Below are positions 43,514 through 54,906 of a DNA stretch of 64,000 nt, in pieces. The DNA lies in NCBI GenBank assembly GCA_947095585.1, contig OX352764.1, positions 76,122,816 to 76,186,815 on the forward strand, given 5' to 3'. The notes under the pieces are model-generated. The model was not told the DNA's origin. It was given only the letters and a program-made list of their open reading frames with translations, and searched no databases. The position numbers were made by a program, and so were the translations under genes. The number at the start of each line of letters is the position of its first letter. The first letter of the stretch is position 1. Source of the stretch: Nephrocerus scutellatus. Its lineage: Eukaryota > Arthropoda > Insecta > Diptera > Pipunculidae.

Positions 43514-44127
43514 ATGGTGCCGTACCCGTTTCAGATGAGGATCAGCTTAAGCGATGGTATACCCGCAGAGCTTCTGCATGCCGCTTCAACGACATCAGCA
43601 GCACTTTTATATACTTTTGTAGAGAGAGCTTGGGATGCAGAAAGTTTCCCTGACGAGTGGAAGAATAGAATGATTGTCAAGCCCCCTAAAAAAGGTAGTC
43701 TTATGAAGTGCGAAAACTAGAGAGACATTTGCGTTCTTGTTGCAGTCGCAAAGGTAATAGCCAAAGTAGTATTTCAGCGAATTAAGGAACATCTGGAAGA
43801 TACACTCGATGCCGAACAATCAGGTTTCCGCACTGAATCTTCCTGTGTAGACCACATCAACACCCTGCGGATCATTATTGAACAGTGCGTTGAATTCCGG
43901 TCACCACTACACCTGCTGTTCATCGATTTTGAGAAGGCGTTTGGCAGTGTCAACAGACAGTTTATCTGGATCGGCTTGCGCAGGAGAGGTATACCCGATA
44001 TAGTTACTATTAAATCAACCAATGTCATGTGCTTAATAGGAGAAGCTGGCAGAGGAATACTAAGTGGGGTACGACATGGTTGCATTCTAACGCCGATACT
44101 TTTTTTGTTGGTGATTAGCGGCGACAT
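43514..44127 (+). pseudogene. LINE D reverse transcriptase fragment
   Basis: In one long frame broken by a stop at 43718-43720 ('MKCEN', stop, 'RDICVLVAVAKVIAKVVFQR') the RT fingers and palm can be read through 'EQSGFRTESSCVDHINTLRI' and 'LLFIDFEKAFGSVNRQFIW' to 'GVRHGCILTPILFLLVISGD'. The first palm Asp (FIDFEKAF) is present. The YADD block that should follow is scrambled ('LKHLDHAND'). Confidence 0.8.
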
Positions 44128-44870
44128 CTAAACTCAAACATCTGGACCACGCTAACGACGTTTGGTTACACTCACACAGGATTATGGAGCTGCAAAAAAA
44201 GGACAATAAATGAGGAAAGGGAGGTAAATGTTGTGGGTTTGAAGACTAATACTGCCAAAACCAAAATCATCAGAGATCAGAGATAGAAAGAGTAGAGAGT
44301 TTCCAATACCATGGGAGAGCTGTCTCGGCTGAAGGTGGAACAAAACAGGACATTGTCAACCGAATCGGCAAAGCAAAACCAGTGTTTGGAATAATGTCTA
44401 TGATATGGCGAAGCAATGCGATCAGCTTAAACACCAAGCTGCGACTGTTCCGTTCAAATGTTGAATCTATGCTGTTGTATGGGTGCAGCACTTGGAAGGT
44501 GACCGCTACTATCACAAAAAGATTACAATTTACAAATTACATAACCATATCTTTAACGAACATCTTTACCAGAAAACGGGTCAGTAACCAATAGACACAA
44601 CCATCCAATGACGGAAGTTACAGTGGATTGGTCATACACTCCGAAAAGGCGCCAGTTCTACAGCAAACTACGCAACGCAATGGAATCCGTTTTCTTAAGA
44701 TGGTAGAATGGTAGGTCCGAGAAATACATGGCGCAGAAGAGTTGAGGAAGAGACACGACAATTGGAGAGAGCTTAAGCTCATTGCCAAGATCCGTATGTG
44801 TTGGCGCGTAGGCGTAGTAGAGGCCACAACGGGAAATAGGACATGAATAAGTAAGTAAGTAAGCGGTAAG

Positions 44871-46129
44871 GTATATTATCTTCGTGTGTCCGTCTGACCA
44901 AATCTTGCGATCAATTTTTAACCCACTTTCTAAAACCCGATTTTATTCAAACTGTGTACACTTATGTATCTCCGATGACAACACTTAAGTTCGAAAGTGA
45001 TCGGGCCCAGGGCCGATGGGCTCCCTTATAATTTCTTTAAAACTTAACCTGATTTTATTCGAAAACGCAATTTTGAAAGCCGCAGGGCTTTTATTCAAAT
45101 TTTATACACATGTGTATAACATGTGATTCAAATCCAATGTTCACCGCATAAACGTCGGTGTTCCTCAAGGCTCTGTTTTATCACACTTTCTAATTTTCAT
45201 TAATGATCTCCTAACCACCACCTCTAATCCAATCCATTCTTTCGCTGACGACAGCACTTTTAGCTATTCGTATAACTTCACGCTTGCTGTGCACGTCTCC
45301 CTTCTTCGCAAGAGAACTTGAACGACAACGTATGTTAAGCACGTTAAATTTTCATATGACTTCACGCTTTCTGCACGGCCCTGGAACTTGAACAACAACG
45401 TATGTTAAGCACGTTAAATTCTGACCTTGAATTTAACGCTTCTAAAACCCAATGCTGTCTTCTGTCGTCTAAGTGTAATTTAAAACCCCAACCTTTATCC
45501 ATTAATGGATCTTGCATCAAAGAAACTGAAAAACTCTCAATTCTCGGTATGTGCGTCAACAACAAGTTTCGTTGGAACGACCACATATTTGCCATCGCCA
45601 AAAATGCTGCGAAATGTTTAGGTTTCCTAAAACGGTGCAAGATGTACTTCATTCCTTCAGATCTGGCTACTATTTACAAGGCGTATATTCGCCCTAAACT
45701 CGAATACAATTGTATTGTCTGGGCAGGTGCCCCCAAGACCACATTGCATCTACTAGACAAAGTTCAGAACCGCGCGTTAAAGCTTAATGGTGACGTTCGT
45801 ATAGCGAAAACAATCGAATCGCTTAAACATCGTAGGAATGTTTCCTGCCTGTCACTGTTTTATCGCTGTTTCCACAAGCGGTGTTCAAAAGAAATATCCA
45901 GATACATCCCGCCTATTCTCCAATCCATCCGTAATACCCGTGCTTCAACTCGAGCTCACGGGTCTACCATTAAGCCTATCTTCGGACGTACTAGACAATT
46001 CCCCACTTCTTGTAAAAATTTGGAAGCGATTGGTACACATTTTTTCAAAATTCACCCGATTCAAACTTTTCACACATGTGTTTCTCTAATTAGAGAATTT
46101 ACATGAACTTTTATGGGTTGTTTTTTATT
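44871..46129 (-). mobile_element. Helentron/DINE-like element, copy 4, carrying LINE B sequence
   Basis: The left part (44871-45125) shows the family's end and units ('gatcaatttttaacccactt', 'aaaacccgattttattcaaa', 'atgtatctccgatgacaaca'). The right part (46008-46129) shows another unit and the opposite end ('cacatgtgtttctctaatta', 'gagaatttacatgaactttt', 'atgggttgttttttatt'). Between them lies an 877-bp LINE B fragment that is truncated at both ends and has no tail. It is either a captured fragment or a product of recombination. Confidence 0.55.
45127..46003 (+). pseudogene. LINE family B, copy 3: RT fragment inside Helentron-like copy
   Basis: Begins at the RT block 'HRINVGVPQGSVLS', then 'IFINDLLTTTSNPIHSFADD', with both catalytic Asp present. 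A ~90-bp direct duplication follows ('gtatgttaagcacgttaaat' occurs twice, 45330-45420), then a 234-residue frame, MLSTLNSDLEFNASKTQCCL ... FGRTRQF, stopping abruptly at 46003. Compared with copy 1 it keeps more of the RT palm but lacks the C-terminal 'SFFSRTIVMWNELP' part and the 3' UTR. Neither end looks like a normal LINE insertion. Confidence 0.8.
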
Positions 46130-48397
46130 TTCTTGATCATCATCGTCTAAAATAACATCGTCCTTAACTTTAGACGACGAAGTATGGTATTGATAAAATG
46201 ACAATAATCAAAACAGGTACATATTTAAACGTAAAGAAAAAATATGTGCTGCTGGCAGTATATACACAAGCCAATAAAAATGGAGTTCGAGTGTACACAT
46301 AACGCAAAAATGTAACAAAACAATAAACAAACGAAACTAGATTTTCAGTGTTCGATTTTCCAAGATTTGCAATCCGAAAAACACATTATTATGACCTTTT
46401 GCGATCTTGCCAAAAGGGCTCAAATCGACAGTACTGTCATCCATGTCAGTCAAAATGGAAATAAGCAGAAGATCCACAGCACGCTTATATGTCGCCTTTC
46501 AGCAGACATTTTTACATATTCAAAGCTGTTCCTGTTACGAACATGTGTAGTATACATAATGTCATTATCCGCCGGCGCTTTCCGTTGTTGTCACTGTCGT
46601 GCATACTATGAGTATGATGCATGCATCATGCATGAATAAAGCGCACTGAGTCTGCCTGCCTGTCTATTAGGTTGTCTGACTGACTGACGTTCATTCAATA
46701 TTGTCAAGATGGTACACAGTTGGATTTAAGTTAATAAGATTCTACTGTGCTTTCACTTCCACGCAGTCTATGTAAAACATATAGGAGGGTGGCAGAACAA
46801 TGCATGTTAAGCAGCCTGGGTTTCATAAGCAATGCAAATCGCTGGGATAAGGTCGCTTAGCAAACTTTATTGAAATGCAAATACAATAATGTTGCTTTTT
46901 CACTTAATGTTTAGGTCTCATTTGTTAGTATCAGCCGAAGTGCATTCATAATTGAAAGGAGATTGCTTATTAAAATTATACGGTTTCCAATCAGTCAGTT
47001 ACTTAAAAAAACGAAGTTTTCAATAGTCGTGCAATTATTTATATGCTAATATAATTTTAATAAATTATAATAAATGCTTTGAGGGAACTTGTATACTTGG
47101 TCAGTTTACTCCAACAACACGCATTACATTGTCATCTCAAAATGTATAAATTCTCTAAGCAATTAATACACTTAGCAGTACGGGACAGACAAACACTTTG
47201 CTATGCAAAAAAAAAGAATAACGACAATCAGACATCGAATGACACAAGGAAATCGCTGACAGAAATTTATTATCGTCGATGACAGACAAGCCAACATTTC
47301 TGACAATGTAACTGACATGTAAAAGGTTTGTGTTATACTTATCAGTATTAAGTCTGGAAATGCATTATCTTGATTTATCGAATGACCGAGCGACCAATGT
47401 GTATTAACAGGAAATTTGTCTGAGCGTTAACTTAGCCTAAAGAAGTTGAATATTAAATTCGAAGATTGCAGTGGTCAAGAAATTGCATTTGGTATCACAA
47501 CTACATTCAACATTGAAATTATTCATAGGAGTATTTGATATTGAAACGGACTTGCAATAAGTTAATATTTACAAATCAGTGCCCGGGCACTAAAATCATC
47601 TCGGAGGAGACTATTCAGCAACAAGATGGAATTACTAACTTGATTTGTATAATTCTACTTTCTCGTACGCCTGTGAGGTTTATTAATTTTACATAATTAA
47701 TATGGTAATAATGTTAGTTTATGCAGTTGAGGTGGAAATTAATTCATATACAAGTTCTTTATTTGTGTAAAGGACATTATTTCTTTCTAAGCTAAACTGA
47801 ACCTTATGCTTTGAGCGAATGATAAGTTATTTAAATAACATAGAACTTAAGTATATTGTACCCAAATATGTAACTATTTGTTTCTTTAATAATTAAACAA
47901 CACCATAATACATCATAAATATATTGATAATTAGATTAATTGTATGTAGTATGTATTAATAATAAATATTTACACTTAATTTCTGGACCTGAAGATACTT
48001 TTAGTCATTGAAAAATTTATTGGGTGGTAATTTACAACTTGGCTAGCAATACATTTATGTATATTTCCTGATTGTCATGGATTGATAGTATAATAATTCA
48101 CACTTTTGCCATAAGATGAGAACGACCTTATTTTGGCACAGCATTTACACAGCCCCAATTAGTTTTCTGGATAAACTACTGAGCTTCTTGCCAAACGTTA
48201 TTAAATATTTATTATATGTATGTACCATGCCAATTAGACATTAATTATGGATTACAGCAACATTTAAATGTCCTTCACAGAAATGCCTACATGAGAGAGT
48301 GCGCTGAACCCAATTATTTAACTCGATTCTATGGTCAGCTATAGGGTTGTATACATTTTTAGTATCATCTATCATATATCATACCACACGGTTTAGA
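46130..48397. other. Unassigned sequence
   Basis: No gene, RNA or transposon end recognised in this AT-rich stretch. Confidence 0.45.
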
Positions 48398-49760
48398 ATG
48401 GTGCAGCAGAGAAGGACTTTCCATCAATCCTTGCAAAACGGTTCCAGTGCGCCTTTCACGAAAAGAAGATTGAAGAAGATCATCATCAAAGGCACCATGG
48501 TAGATAATCCAGTGAGGATAAATATCTCGACGTCATCCTTGATAAACATCTAAACTGGAATTCTCATATCAAGTCCGCCATCGAACGCGCCACTAGGGCC
48601 TTGTGGGCCAGTAGACGCCACTGTGGTAGAACTTGGGGTCTTAATCCTAAAATGGTACATTGGATCTACACAATGATCACAATGGTGGTGAGACCTATTT
48701 CCACATACGCGGCCATCGTTTGGTGGCCGAAAGTTCTTGAACGGCAACTAAGCTTCAGAGCTACAACGAGCTGCCTGTCTAGGTACAACGGGTGCTATGC
48801 GGACCTGCCCTACGACAGCACAAGAAGCTGTTGTAGGGCTTTCACCCCTGCCAATCTTCATGAGGACGACGGCTGCTAGATGCGCTAATAATCAGCAACT
48901 AGAATACGGGTACAAGCGGGGTTGAGTATGTGGGTCACCTGAAAATTTTTGACCAATGCTCTTCCGGCGCTAGAGGTCTGGTCTGGTTCACAGATAGATC
49001 GAAGATGGAAACTGGAGTTGGCGGTGGTGTCTGTGGACCCAACACCAAAGTTTCGATACCAATGGGAAAAGTTCCCACGGTTTTCCCGGCTGAACTCCAT
49101 GCCATTGAGATCTGCGCCAGAATTAACCTTAGTAATGGAATTAAGGGCGCTATATTATATATCTTTTCAGATAGCCAAGCAGCACTTAGAGCGCTGTGGT
49201 CCAATTTTATGATATCAGTCAAAAACTGTTACGATGCAATGCAATCTCTTGCCAGACATAAACAAGTCAAACTCGGTTGGGTCCATCAACATCAAGGAAT
49301 TGCAGGCATTCAATCTGCAGATAAACTAGCTAGGGCTGGCTCGGAATCTGCATTCATAGGACCTGAACCCATACTGGGCTGCCGCTACAGCACTGATAAA
49401 TTGTTGTGAATACAAATTTCGTCTGGCCCACGGGGAAAGTGTCTCGAGGCTTAGGCAATCCAAGCAATTAATCAGACCCTTTCCTACAAGAAAATCCTTT
49501 ATTTTAATAGGTATAGCAATAGGAAGCTGATGAGCTTTCTAACATTGTGGCTAGCGATGTTAGTTAACCAAAATTGGTGTGGGCTCAGAGACAGAATGTA
49601 GGTTCTGCCCGGCGGATAAATAGTCAACCGAGTACATTCTCTGTGAATTCCCAGCATTACTTTGGTTAAAGAGACGCATCTTTCTCAAGAAAATGTGGTC
49701 GACATAGGATATGAGAAATTCCGCCACTGAGGACGTACTATCGTTCATTATGGAGGTTGT
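48398..49760 (+). mobile_element. LINE family C, copy 3 (RT end, RNase H, 3' end)
   Basis: Reads, with frameshifts, 'EGLSINPCKTV', 'ILDKHLNWNSHIKSAIERAT' and 'TRALWASRRHCGRTWGLNPK', then 'YAAIVWWPKVLERQL'. The RNase H domain is at 48930-49409. The end contains 'acgtactatcgttcattatg', equivalent to the end region of the other copies, and it abuts the tail of a LINE A copy in the opposite orientation. Confidence 0.8.
48930..49409 (+). pseudogene. LINE C RNase H domain, nearly complete
   Basis: 159 residues: 'GLVWFTDRSKMETGVGGGVC' (catalytic Asp, with DR for the usual DG), 'TVFPAELHAIEICARINLSN' (Glu), 'ILYIFSDSQAALRAL' (Asp) and 'KQVKLGWVHQHQGIAGIQSA' followed by 'DKLARAGSESAF' (final Asp). 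The usual 'WVPGH' reads WVHQH. This is the best preserved RNase H in the window, though the parent ORF is broken on both sides. Confidence 0.8.
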
Positions 49761-49761
49761 A

Positions 49762-50110
49762 CATCATCATATTTGGCATTCCTAAACTATGGGCGTCCTG
49801 GTCTACGCCATCCTTCCAGCGTGTCGTGTTCTATAAATCCTACCGCAAAGGACTTTCCGAGCGGGATCCTCTTCGCTCATGCGAGTTAGGTGTCCTGCCC
49901 ACCGGAGCCAACTGAGATTAATTCTCTTCACGATGTCGACATCGTGGTAAATCTCGTAGGTCTCATCGTTATAGAGTCTCCGGAATCGTCCTTCCTCACA
50001 TACGGGACCAACAATTCTCTGTAAGAAGATGACCATTGCAATCATTTTAGGCTCGTTTAAAATATGTTCGGTTTTCCTCAGTAGGGTTTGCTTTGAAGTA
50101 TACCTCTCTA
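49762..50110 (-). mobile_element. LINE family A, copy 4, 3' fragment
   Basis: Plus-strand start 'catcatcatatttggcattc' is the trinucleotide tail. The minus frame reads 'RFRRLYNDETYEIYHDVDIV', 'KRINLSWLRWAGHLTRMSEE' and 'DPARKVLCGRIYRT'. Compared with copy 1 it lacks ~100 bp between the tail and the C-terminal block. Confidence 0.75.
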
Positions 50111-50111
50111 A

Positions 50112-50480
50112 TCCTAGAAGCCTCCTTACAGCTTGAGGCGAAGCCACCCAAAATTGTGGACATTGAAATCGCCCGCAATAACGATTTCAGTGTTATCATC
50201 ATTTGTGACAATTCTTGCAATTGCAAGTGCATCAAACTCGTGAAGAGTTGAAACTCTGTCTAAGTTGGGGCTTCTACAAAGATAGCAGCTGTTGCGCCCT
50301 TGTGCCATTACTCTCAGCCATATGAATTTAAATTCCGCATTGCAACATTGCCTTGATTGAGGCAAAAGTTTAAACGCAACATCACTACGGACATAAATTG
50401 CGAGCCCGTGTCGGGGGAAAATAGTGCCACTAAGCTATACCCAGGCAGATTTAAATCCGAAGTATCAGAATTCTCAAATA
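50112..50480 (-). pseudogene. LINE endonuclease fragment of another lineage
   Basis: Minus strand: MPQSRQCCNAEFKFIWLRVM, 'SCYLCRSPNLDRVSTLHEFD' and 'NDDNTEIVIAGDFNVHNFGW' then 'LRLKL'. 'GDFNVHN--WL' is the Asp-Asn catalytic block of the APE-type endonuclease of Jockey/I-like elements, differing from families A and D. Stops flank it on both sides. It lies between LINE A copy 4 and a Helentron-like end. Confidence 0.65.
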
Positions 50481-50514
50481 GTTGAGTTTTGCTTAGTGCT
50501 AATTGGAAATACCG

Positions 50515-50625
50515 CTAATCGGAGATACATATGTGTGCAAAGTTTGAACAAAATCGGACTTGAAGAAGTAATCATAAACAAACAAACACACATCCGGGCG
50601 TGAAGTTAATATATAGAATTTAGAA
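50515..50625 (+). mobile_element. Helentron/DINE-like fragment, copy 5
   Basis: 'aatcggagatacatatgtgt', 'gaacaaaatcggacttgaag' and 'gaagttaatatatagaattt' reproduce one unit and the end of the family. The opposite end is not seen. Confidence 0.6.
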
Positions 50626-52766
50626 ATCACTATCAAATTTGGATAACTTGGATGCATTGTTCCAGCGGTATTCTACACTGATCATCAAGGCGGAAAATGC
50701 ATGTGCAATAACAGTTCGGGTTTACAGTTTAGATATCTTGTTGTAACTTCACCCCAAAAACTAATAAAACTTTTTCTCTTGTTAGTGTTATATGAGCCGA
50801 GAGTTTAGGTAAATTGTTATCACATATGCGCAGGTTTCCTTTAATCCCTATTTTTTCAATTTTACGCTTAACCCCACCGCATTGCACAAATGTCTATATC
50901 ATTTCGATTTCAATTTTTTTTCTCTAAAAGTGTTTTTTAAATTCATCCTTTGCCATTTATTATTTTCACTTTCACAGTTTCTATCGTTTTTGCTTTTGAA
51001 CGTATAACAAACCGGAAAATATTTTCAGAAAATATCAATAAATCCTGGCCTATGTGTGACAGTTGAGCGCTGCCAGTGTACGCGATTTAAAATGATAAAT
51101 CTGTTTTGCGCCCGAGCAAAATGTTGTGTGGGACTGCCCCCTTTATTATAGCCAGGGATTGCAACGAAAGTCTAACCGTTAAAATTATTGCTGCCAAACA
51201 CAAAGACACTCCGTCCGTGGGCGATGAAAAATTTTGTGGGATTTGTTTTTTGTGTGTCCAGCTTCAACTTGACCTCTGCGGTTATGGTTGGTGCAGCATG
51301 TAGTAAGGAAAATGGTAGTTAAAACATATGGATGGTTTTTGCTTACAATTGTGAACACATATGGATAGATGTCAGTAAGCGTCACATCGCAAGAAACTCA
51401 GTGGTGACATAAGGTGCGTTTGTCTATATGCTGGTAGTATATAGATATAAAAATCTGTATACAACCATCATTGATATAAAAAATCAGGTACTATAAAAAT
51501 TATGATAAGCCCAGAAGGAAGCGTCTATGGTTCACTAGGTGGTAATATTACGTGAGCCAACTATCCAAACTGATAAGGCAAATTCTTGTCCATTCCTATT
51601 CGTGTTTCTGCACAAGCATTTAAATTAAAGATTAAGTTTTCAATGTTTTACGCTCCTGATTTTTAACTTTTTGTTTGATTGACAAATTAATCAAAATCAT
51701 ACAAAATTGATTTTGACTCTTTATGAGTGATAAACGCGGCCTAGATTCATCGCAGGATCGCTGCACATGTCTATTTGTATTATTACATGTAAGGTAACAG
51801 CAAAATATATGAATTTATACAAATTTTATCCTTCTTTTCTATTAAATAACTGGACGACATCCTAAGCATTAGCAATAGCCATGTTTGTGTGAGCATTTAG
51901 ACAAGCACAGGAAAACAGAGTTTGGAATAGGTGAAGGACTGGAACAACTGGTGGACAAATAATTTATCGACTATATCAATGTATGTTCTGTGAAAATGAC
52001 TGGTATTTAGAGGAAATAAATTTGATTTAGTGTACGACCATCGGTAGGAATCAGCCGAAAGGGAATAACCCCAGGATACTGCTAAAACCTCTAGTCAGCC
52101 TTATTTTGCTTTGTTTTATAGCCATTTTTTACTATGGTGACAATGAATAATAGACTTTCCCACAAAGGGTGATTTGAATATTGAAGTGTTGACGTCTGCA
52201 CTGATAGGGAGATCCAGTTCCAACTTCCGCAGCTATATTTTTGTAACAAAGTCAGGTGCAGAACATAATTAAAGCTTATCGCTTTGATGTTAACGGATTT
52301 TCGTAGGTACATTTTAAATTTGTGTAAATAGATTAAAAAATCAAAGGTAAAGTCCATTTATACCAAAAGCAAGAGCAAATTTAACGTACGGAAATCTTAA
52401 GTTAATGAAGTACAATTTACTGCTACGAAGCCCGCGCGAAACACGAATATATATAATGAATTAATATTTTCGTAGTTACATAAAAGGCTATGGAGGAGGA
52501 GTTTTGTTTACCTTTACAAATACATATTTAGTTTTTTCTTAAGAGAGTTGCTGAAACCTTCCAAACTTGGGTTATTTAACCCTTTATTCACTATAAAAAC
52601 ATAATGATACAAAACCGTTTTTCAGTCTAAAATTGAGACAACAATGTGAATGCAATAGTGGTGTAAGCGTATTAGCCACACTGACGACATAATCCTTGCC
52701 TCGAACTGCCGAAAAAAATCTATCTTAAGCTGTCCCGAGTTCAAGTGGATGCCTTTTAGCTTATCA
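50626..52766. other. Unassigned sequence
   Basis: No coding or RNA feature recognised. Confidence 0.45.
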
Positions 52767-53835
52767 TACCTAAATTATGGGAGTCATGGTCTACGATATC
52801 CTTCCAGCTTCGTTCATGCGAGCTAGGTATCCTCCCCACCGGAGCTAACCGAATATAACTCTAATACGGAATCAGAAAACAAATTTCCGTTAGACTTTCA
52901 TTTCGAAGCGGCAAAGAGGTCAGAATGCTCATTCCTAAGTACACGAGTCTCGGATCCATATGTAAGTGCTGGTATCACCATTGTCTAATAAACCAGCAGC
53001 TTCGATGTTATGGTTAAATTCGTGGATTTATAGAGTCTTGATAGACTAAAATGGGCTTTGTTGGCTTTAAACGTAAACGCTATTAACGTGGTCGTATTCT
53101 GGTTCGATTGCTATTATCGACTACTACATTTGACCAGAGGTAGTTAAAGGATTTGAATACTACAAATTCACACGCTACTATCCTAATTGGGCTGCTCGCA
53201 GCCGTGGCAATCGTGTTGTTTGTTTTACTCTTATTTAAGTGCATACCATTTGATTAAACCGATTTGAATGAAAGCTTTCTGTACACCACTTGGTTCCCGT
53301 GAGGGTCCAAGCAGCGTGTTTATTTAGTGGAGACGCTGTAGGACCTAAACACGGAATATAAAAAAATGGATTCCAAAATGATATGAAATAAGGAGTATGC
53401 TGAATGGCGAAAGCCGGGTAAGCGCGGGGCTCAATCCCTAATCTCCACACGACTTCATGTACATCACTTGGGTTTCTACCAACCGTGTTAATATCATCTG
53501 TGTAATCCAGTATCTGGATGCACTAATAGAGGATTGTTCCTCTCAACGTTATAGCAGAGCACCGGACATTGGCAACTTAATCCACTTGTAGCATCAACCT
53601 ATAACGAATTTAAGTGGGCTTGATAATGATCCTAATATTTTTACTTGGCTTATAAAATTGGTCATGGTCAACTATATGTATAGTCGTGCCAGTTTATTCT
53701 GCTTGACGAACTCTCTTATAACTTTATATAATTATTCCTTGGCGATTCTTTTATTGGCGGCCTTAAAGTCTATAAACATATGGACTAGCGCGGTTTGGAA
53801 CTCTGGACAGTTTTCTATTGGCTGCGTTAGGGTGA
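52767..53835 (-). mobile_element. LINE family A, copy 5, heavily decayed
   Basis: DNA-level matches to copies 1 and 3 in the same order: 'ttcatgcgagctaggtatcc', 'agtctcggatccatatgtaa', 'accagcagcttcgatgttat', 'tatcatctgtgtaatccagt', 'agaggattgttcctctcaac' and 'ggtcatggtcaactatatgt'. The coding sense is on the minus strand, but no frame is open for more than a few dozen codons. It is the reference for the SINE-free site of copy 3. A 165-bp insertion sits at 53294-53458. Confidence 0.7.
53294..53458. mobile_element. Small insertion with 13-bp target duplication
   Basis: A 165-bp segment absent from the other LINE A copies is flanked by gtacaccacttgg (53281-53293) and gtacatcacttgg (53459-53471), matching 12 of 13. 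It holds 'gccgggtaagcgcggggctc' and a 7-A run, and shows no inverted ends. The length of the duplication suggests target-primed (SINE-type) insertion. A partial tRNA-like head is possible but not convincing. Confidence 0.6.
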
Positions 53836-53855
53836 AAATCTAATCAGACAGAGGA

Positions 53856-53880
53856 AAAAATCGTATCGTATCGTATCGTA
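53856..53880 (+). repeat. (ATCGT)n microsatellite
   Basis: Four perfect copies of the pentamer 'atcgt' occur in a row. Confidence 0.85.
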
Positions 53881-54149
53881 AACCGATCGCATTTAAACTT
53901 TGTATAGGGCTAATTTGTAGACTTTATATGTCTTGATTTTTAAAAATTAAAATCCTAAAGAAACGTTTTTCTTAAAAAACCTTTTTTTTTAAATGAATGC
54001 ACGGGCCTGCGACATCTGTTATCATTATATTATCTATGCTTTATGCGTATACTTAAAGATAATGCGAAAAGAAATATATTTCAACAGGTTCGTTGGTACT
54101 AGATTTCGATCATAAAAGATGGAAAAGGTACTTGGCTAGTTAGAGAAAA

Positions 54150-54380
54150 AGAGGGTTGTTGGGATAGTGGGGGTCTTTTGGGGGTCCTATGAGGTTCGTT
54201 TCAGGGTCTTTTGTGGGGTCTATTGGAGGTTTTTAACGATCTTCTGAAGGTCTTTTAAGGGGTCTTTGAATTATCTTTTTAGCGTCTTTTGGTGGACTTT
54301 TAAGGGATCTTTTGGCAATTTTTTGGTAGTCTTTTGATGTTTCTGCTGATGTCTTTTGACGGTCTTTTAGAGCTCTTAAT
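54150..54380 (+). repeat. Degenerate GGTCTTTT minisatellite
   Basis: 'ggtcttttgg', 'gggtcttttgtgg', 'ggtcttttaagggg' and 'gtcttttgacggtctttta' recur a dozen or more times with irregular 10-20-bp spacing. The strand is strongly G/T-biased (few C outside 'gtc'). No coding frame. Confidence 0.65.
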
Positions 54381-54512
54381 GTTTGCGCGCACTAGAGCAT
54401 TGGCAGAGAACACTACAAAAATATTTTATCAACAAAAAAATATAGATGGTAAAAAATTATTTTCGTAGCTTCTTATATATCTGTTAATAAAAACTTTGAT
54501 TACATTATTCTG

Positions 54513-54850
54513 TTTTCACACGCCCATAGACGAAAATGACTGTTTCATCCACTATAACCTAGCTTCGAAAGTAGCCGATATTCACACTAGTGAATTATCA
54601 TATAAAATACTTTTGTTTCTTACTGCAGTCGCTGCGATTTCGAACACACATTCCCAGAATAATTTTGCATTGCGCATAACCGGTTTAGCAGAAAAACCAG
54701 TTTGGTCATGTGATAAATAGCGTACATTACTCGCAGAAAGGTGCTCATCGTGCTCGTTAGATTGCCGCACTCGACTACAGCCTCGTGCTTCAAGCCTCTA
54801 ACTCGCACGATAAACTCCACTTTCCTCGCTCGTTATATAATATACTATTT
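54513..54850 (-). repeat. Dispersed ~330-bp repeat, longest copy
   Basis: Matches 27215-27483 end to end and 24490-24560 at one end ('cacgcccatagacgaaaatg', 'taaccggtttagcagaaaaa', 'actcgcacgataaactccac', 'tttcctcgctcgttatataa'). No terminal inverted repeat or coding sequence is recognised. It runs directly into an endonuclease-like fragment at 54907. Confidence 0.6.
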
Positions 54851-54906
54851 TACATCTTGCATACAGTCCCGGTTGTGCTGCTCTTCTAGGGACAGAATAA
54901 CATAAA

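Larger units (their letters stand above)
42840..44866 (+). mobile_element. LINE family D (endonuclease and RT) with (GTAA)n tail
   Basis: Plus strand, in order: the endonuclease start 'IGFWNVKTL', then 'GMGLLLTPTAHRGLISWHAH', 'KFWNRVRRVTVIHD' and 'SNEDEKDNFYNQ'. RT follows with 'GIPAELLHAASTTSAALLYT', 'DEWKNRMIVKPPKKG', 'SCVDHINTLRIIIEQCVEF', 'LLFIDFEKAFGSVNRQFIW' and 'GVRHGCILTPILFLLVI'. The C-terminal part is 'FGIMSMIWRSNAISLNTKLR', then 'MLLYGCSTWKVTATITK' and 'RKWIGHTL'-like sequence. The 3' end is 'gaataagtaagtaagtaagc'. Several stops and frameshifts and a gap at the catalytic YADD make it inactive. Short tetranucleotide tails are common in RTE-like lineages; the clade is tentative. Confidence 0.8.

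Noticed and set aside
53400..53455. tRNA-like 'aagcgcggggctcaatcccta' in the small insertion
   Set aside because: Only part of a D-arm and anticodon-arm pattern; no good B box, so no tRNA call.
54582..54820. Two overlapping minus-strand ORFs as genes
   Set aside because: They lie wholly within a dispersed repeat whose other copy (27215-27483) does not keep the frames.
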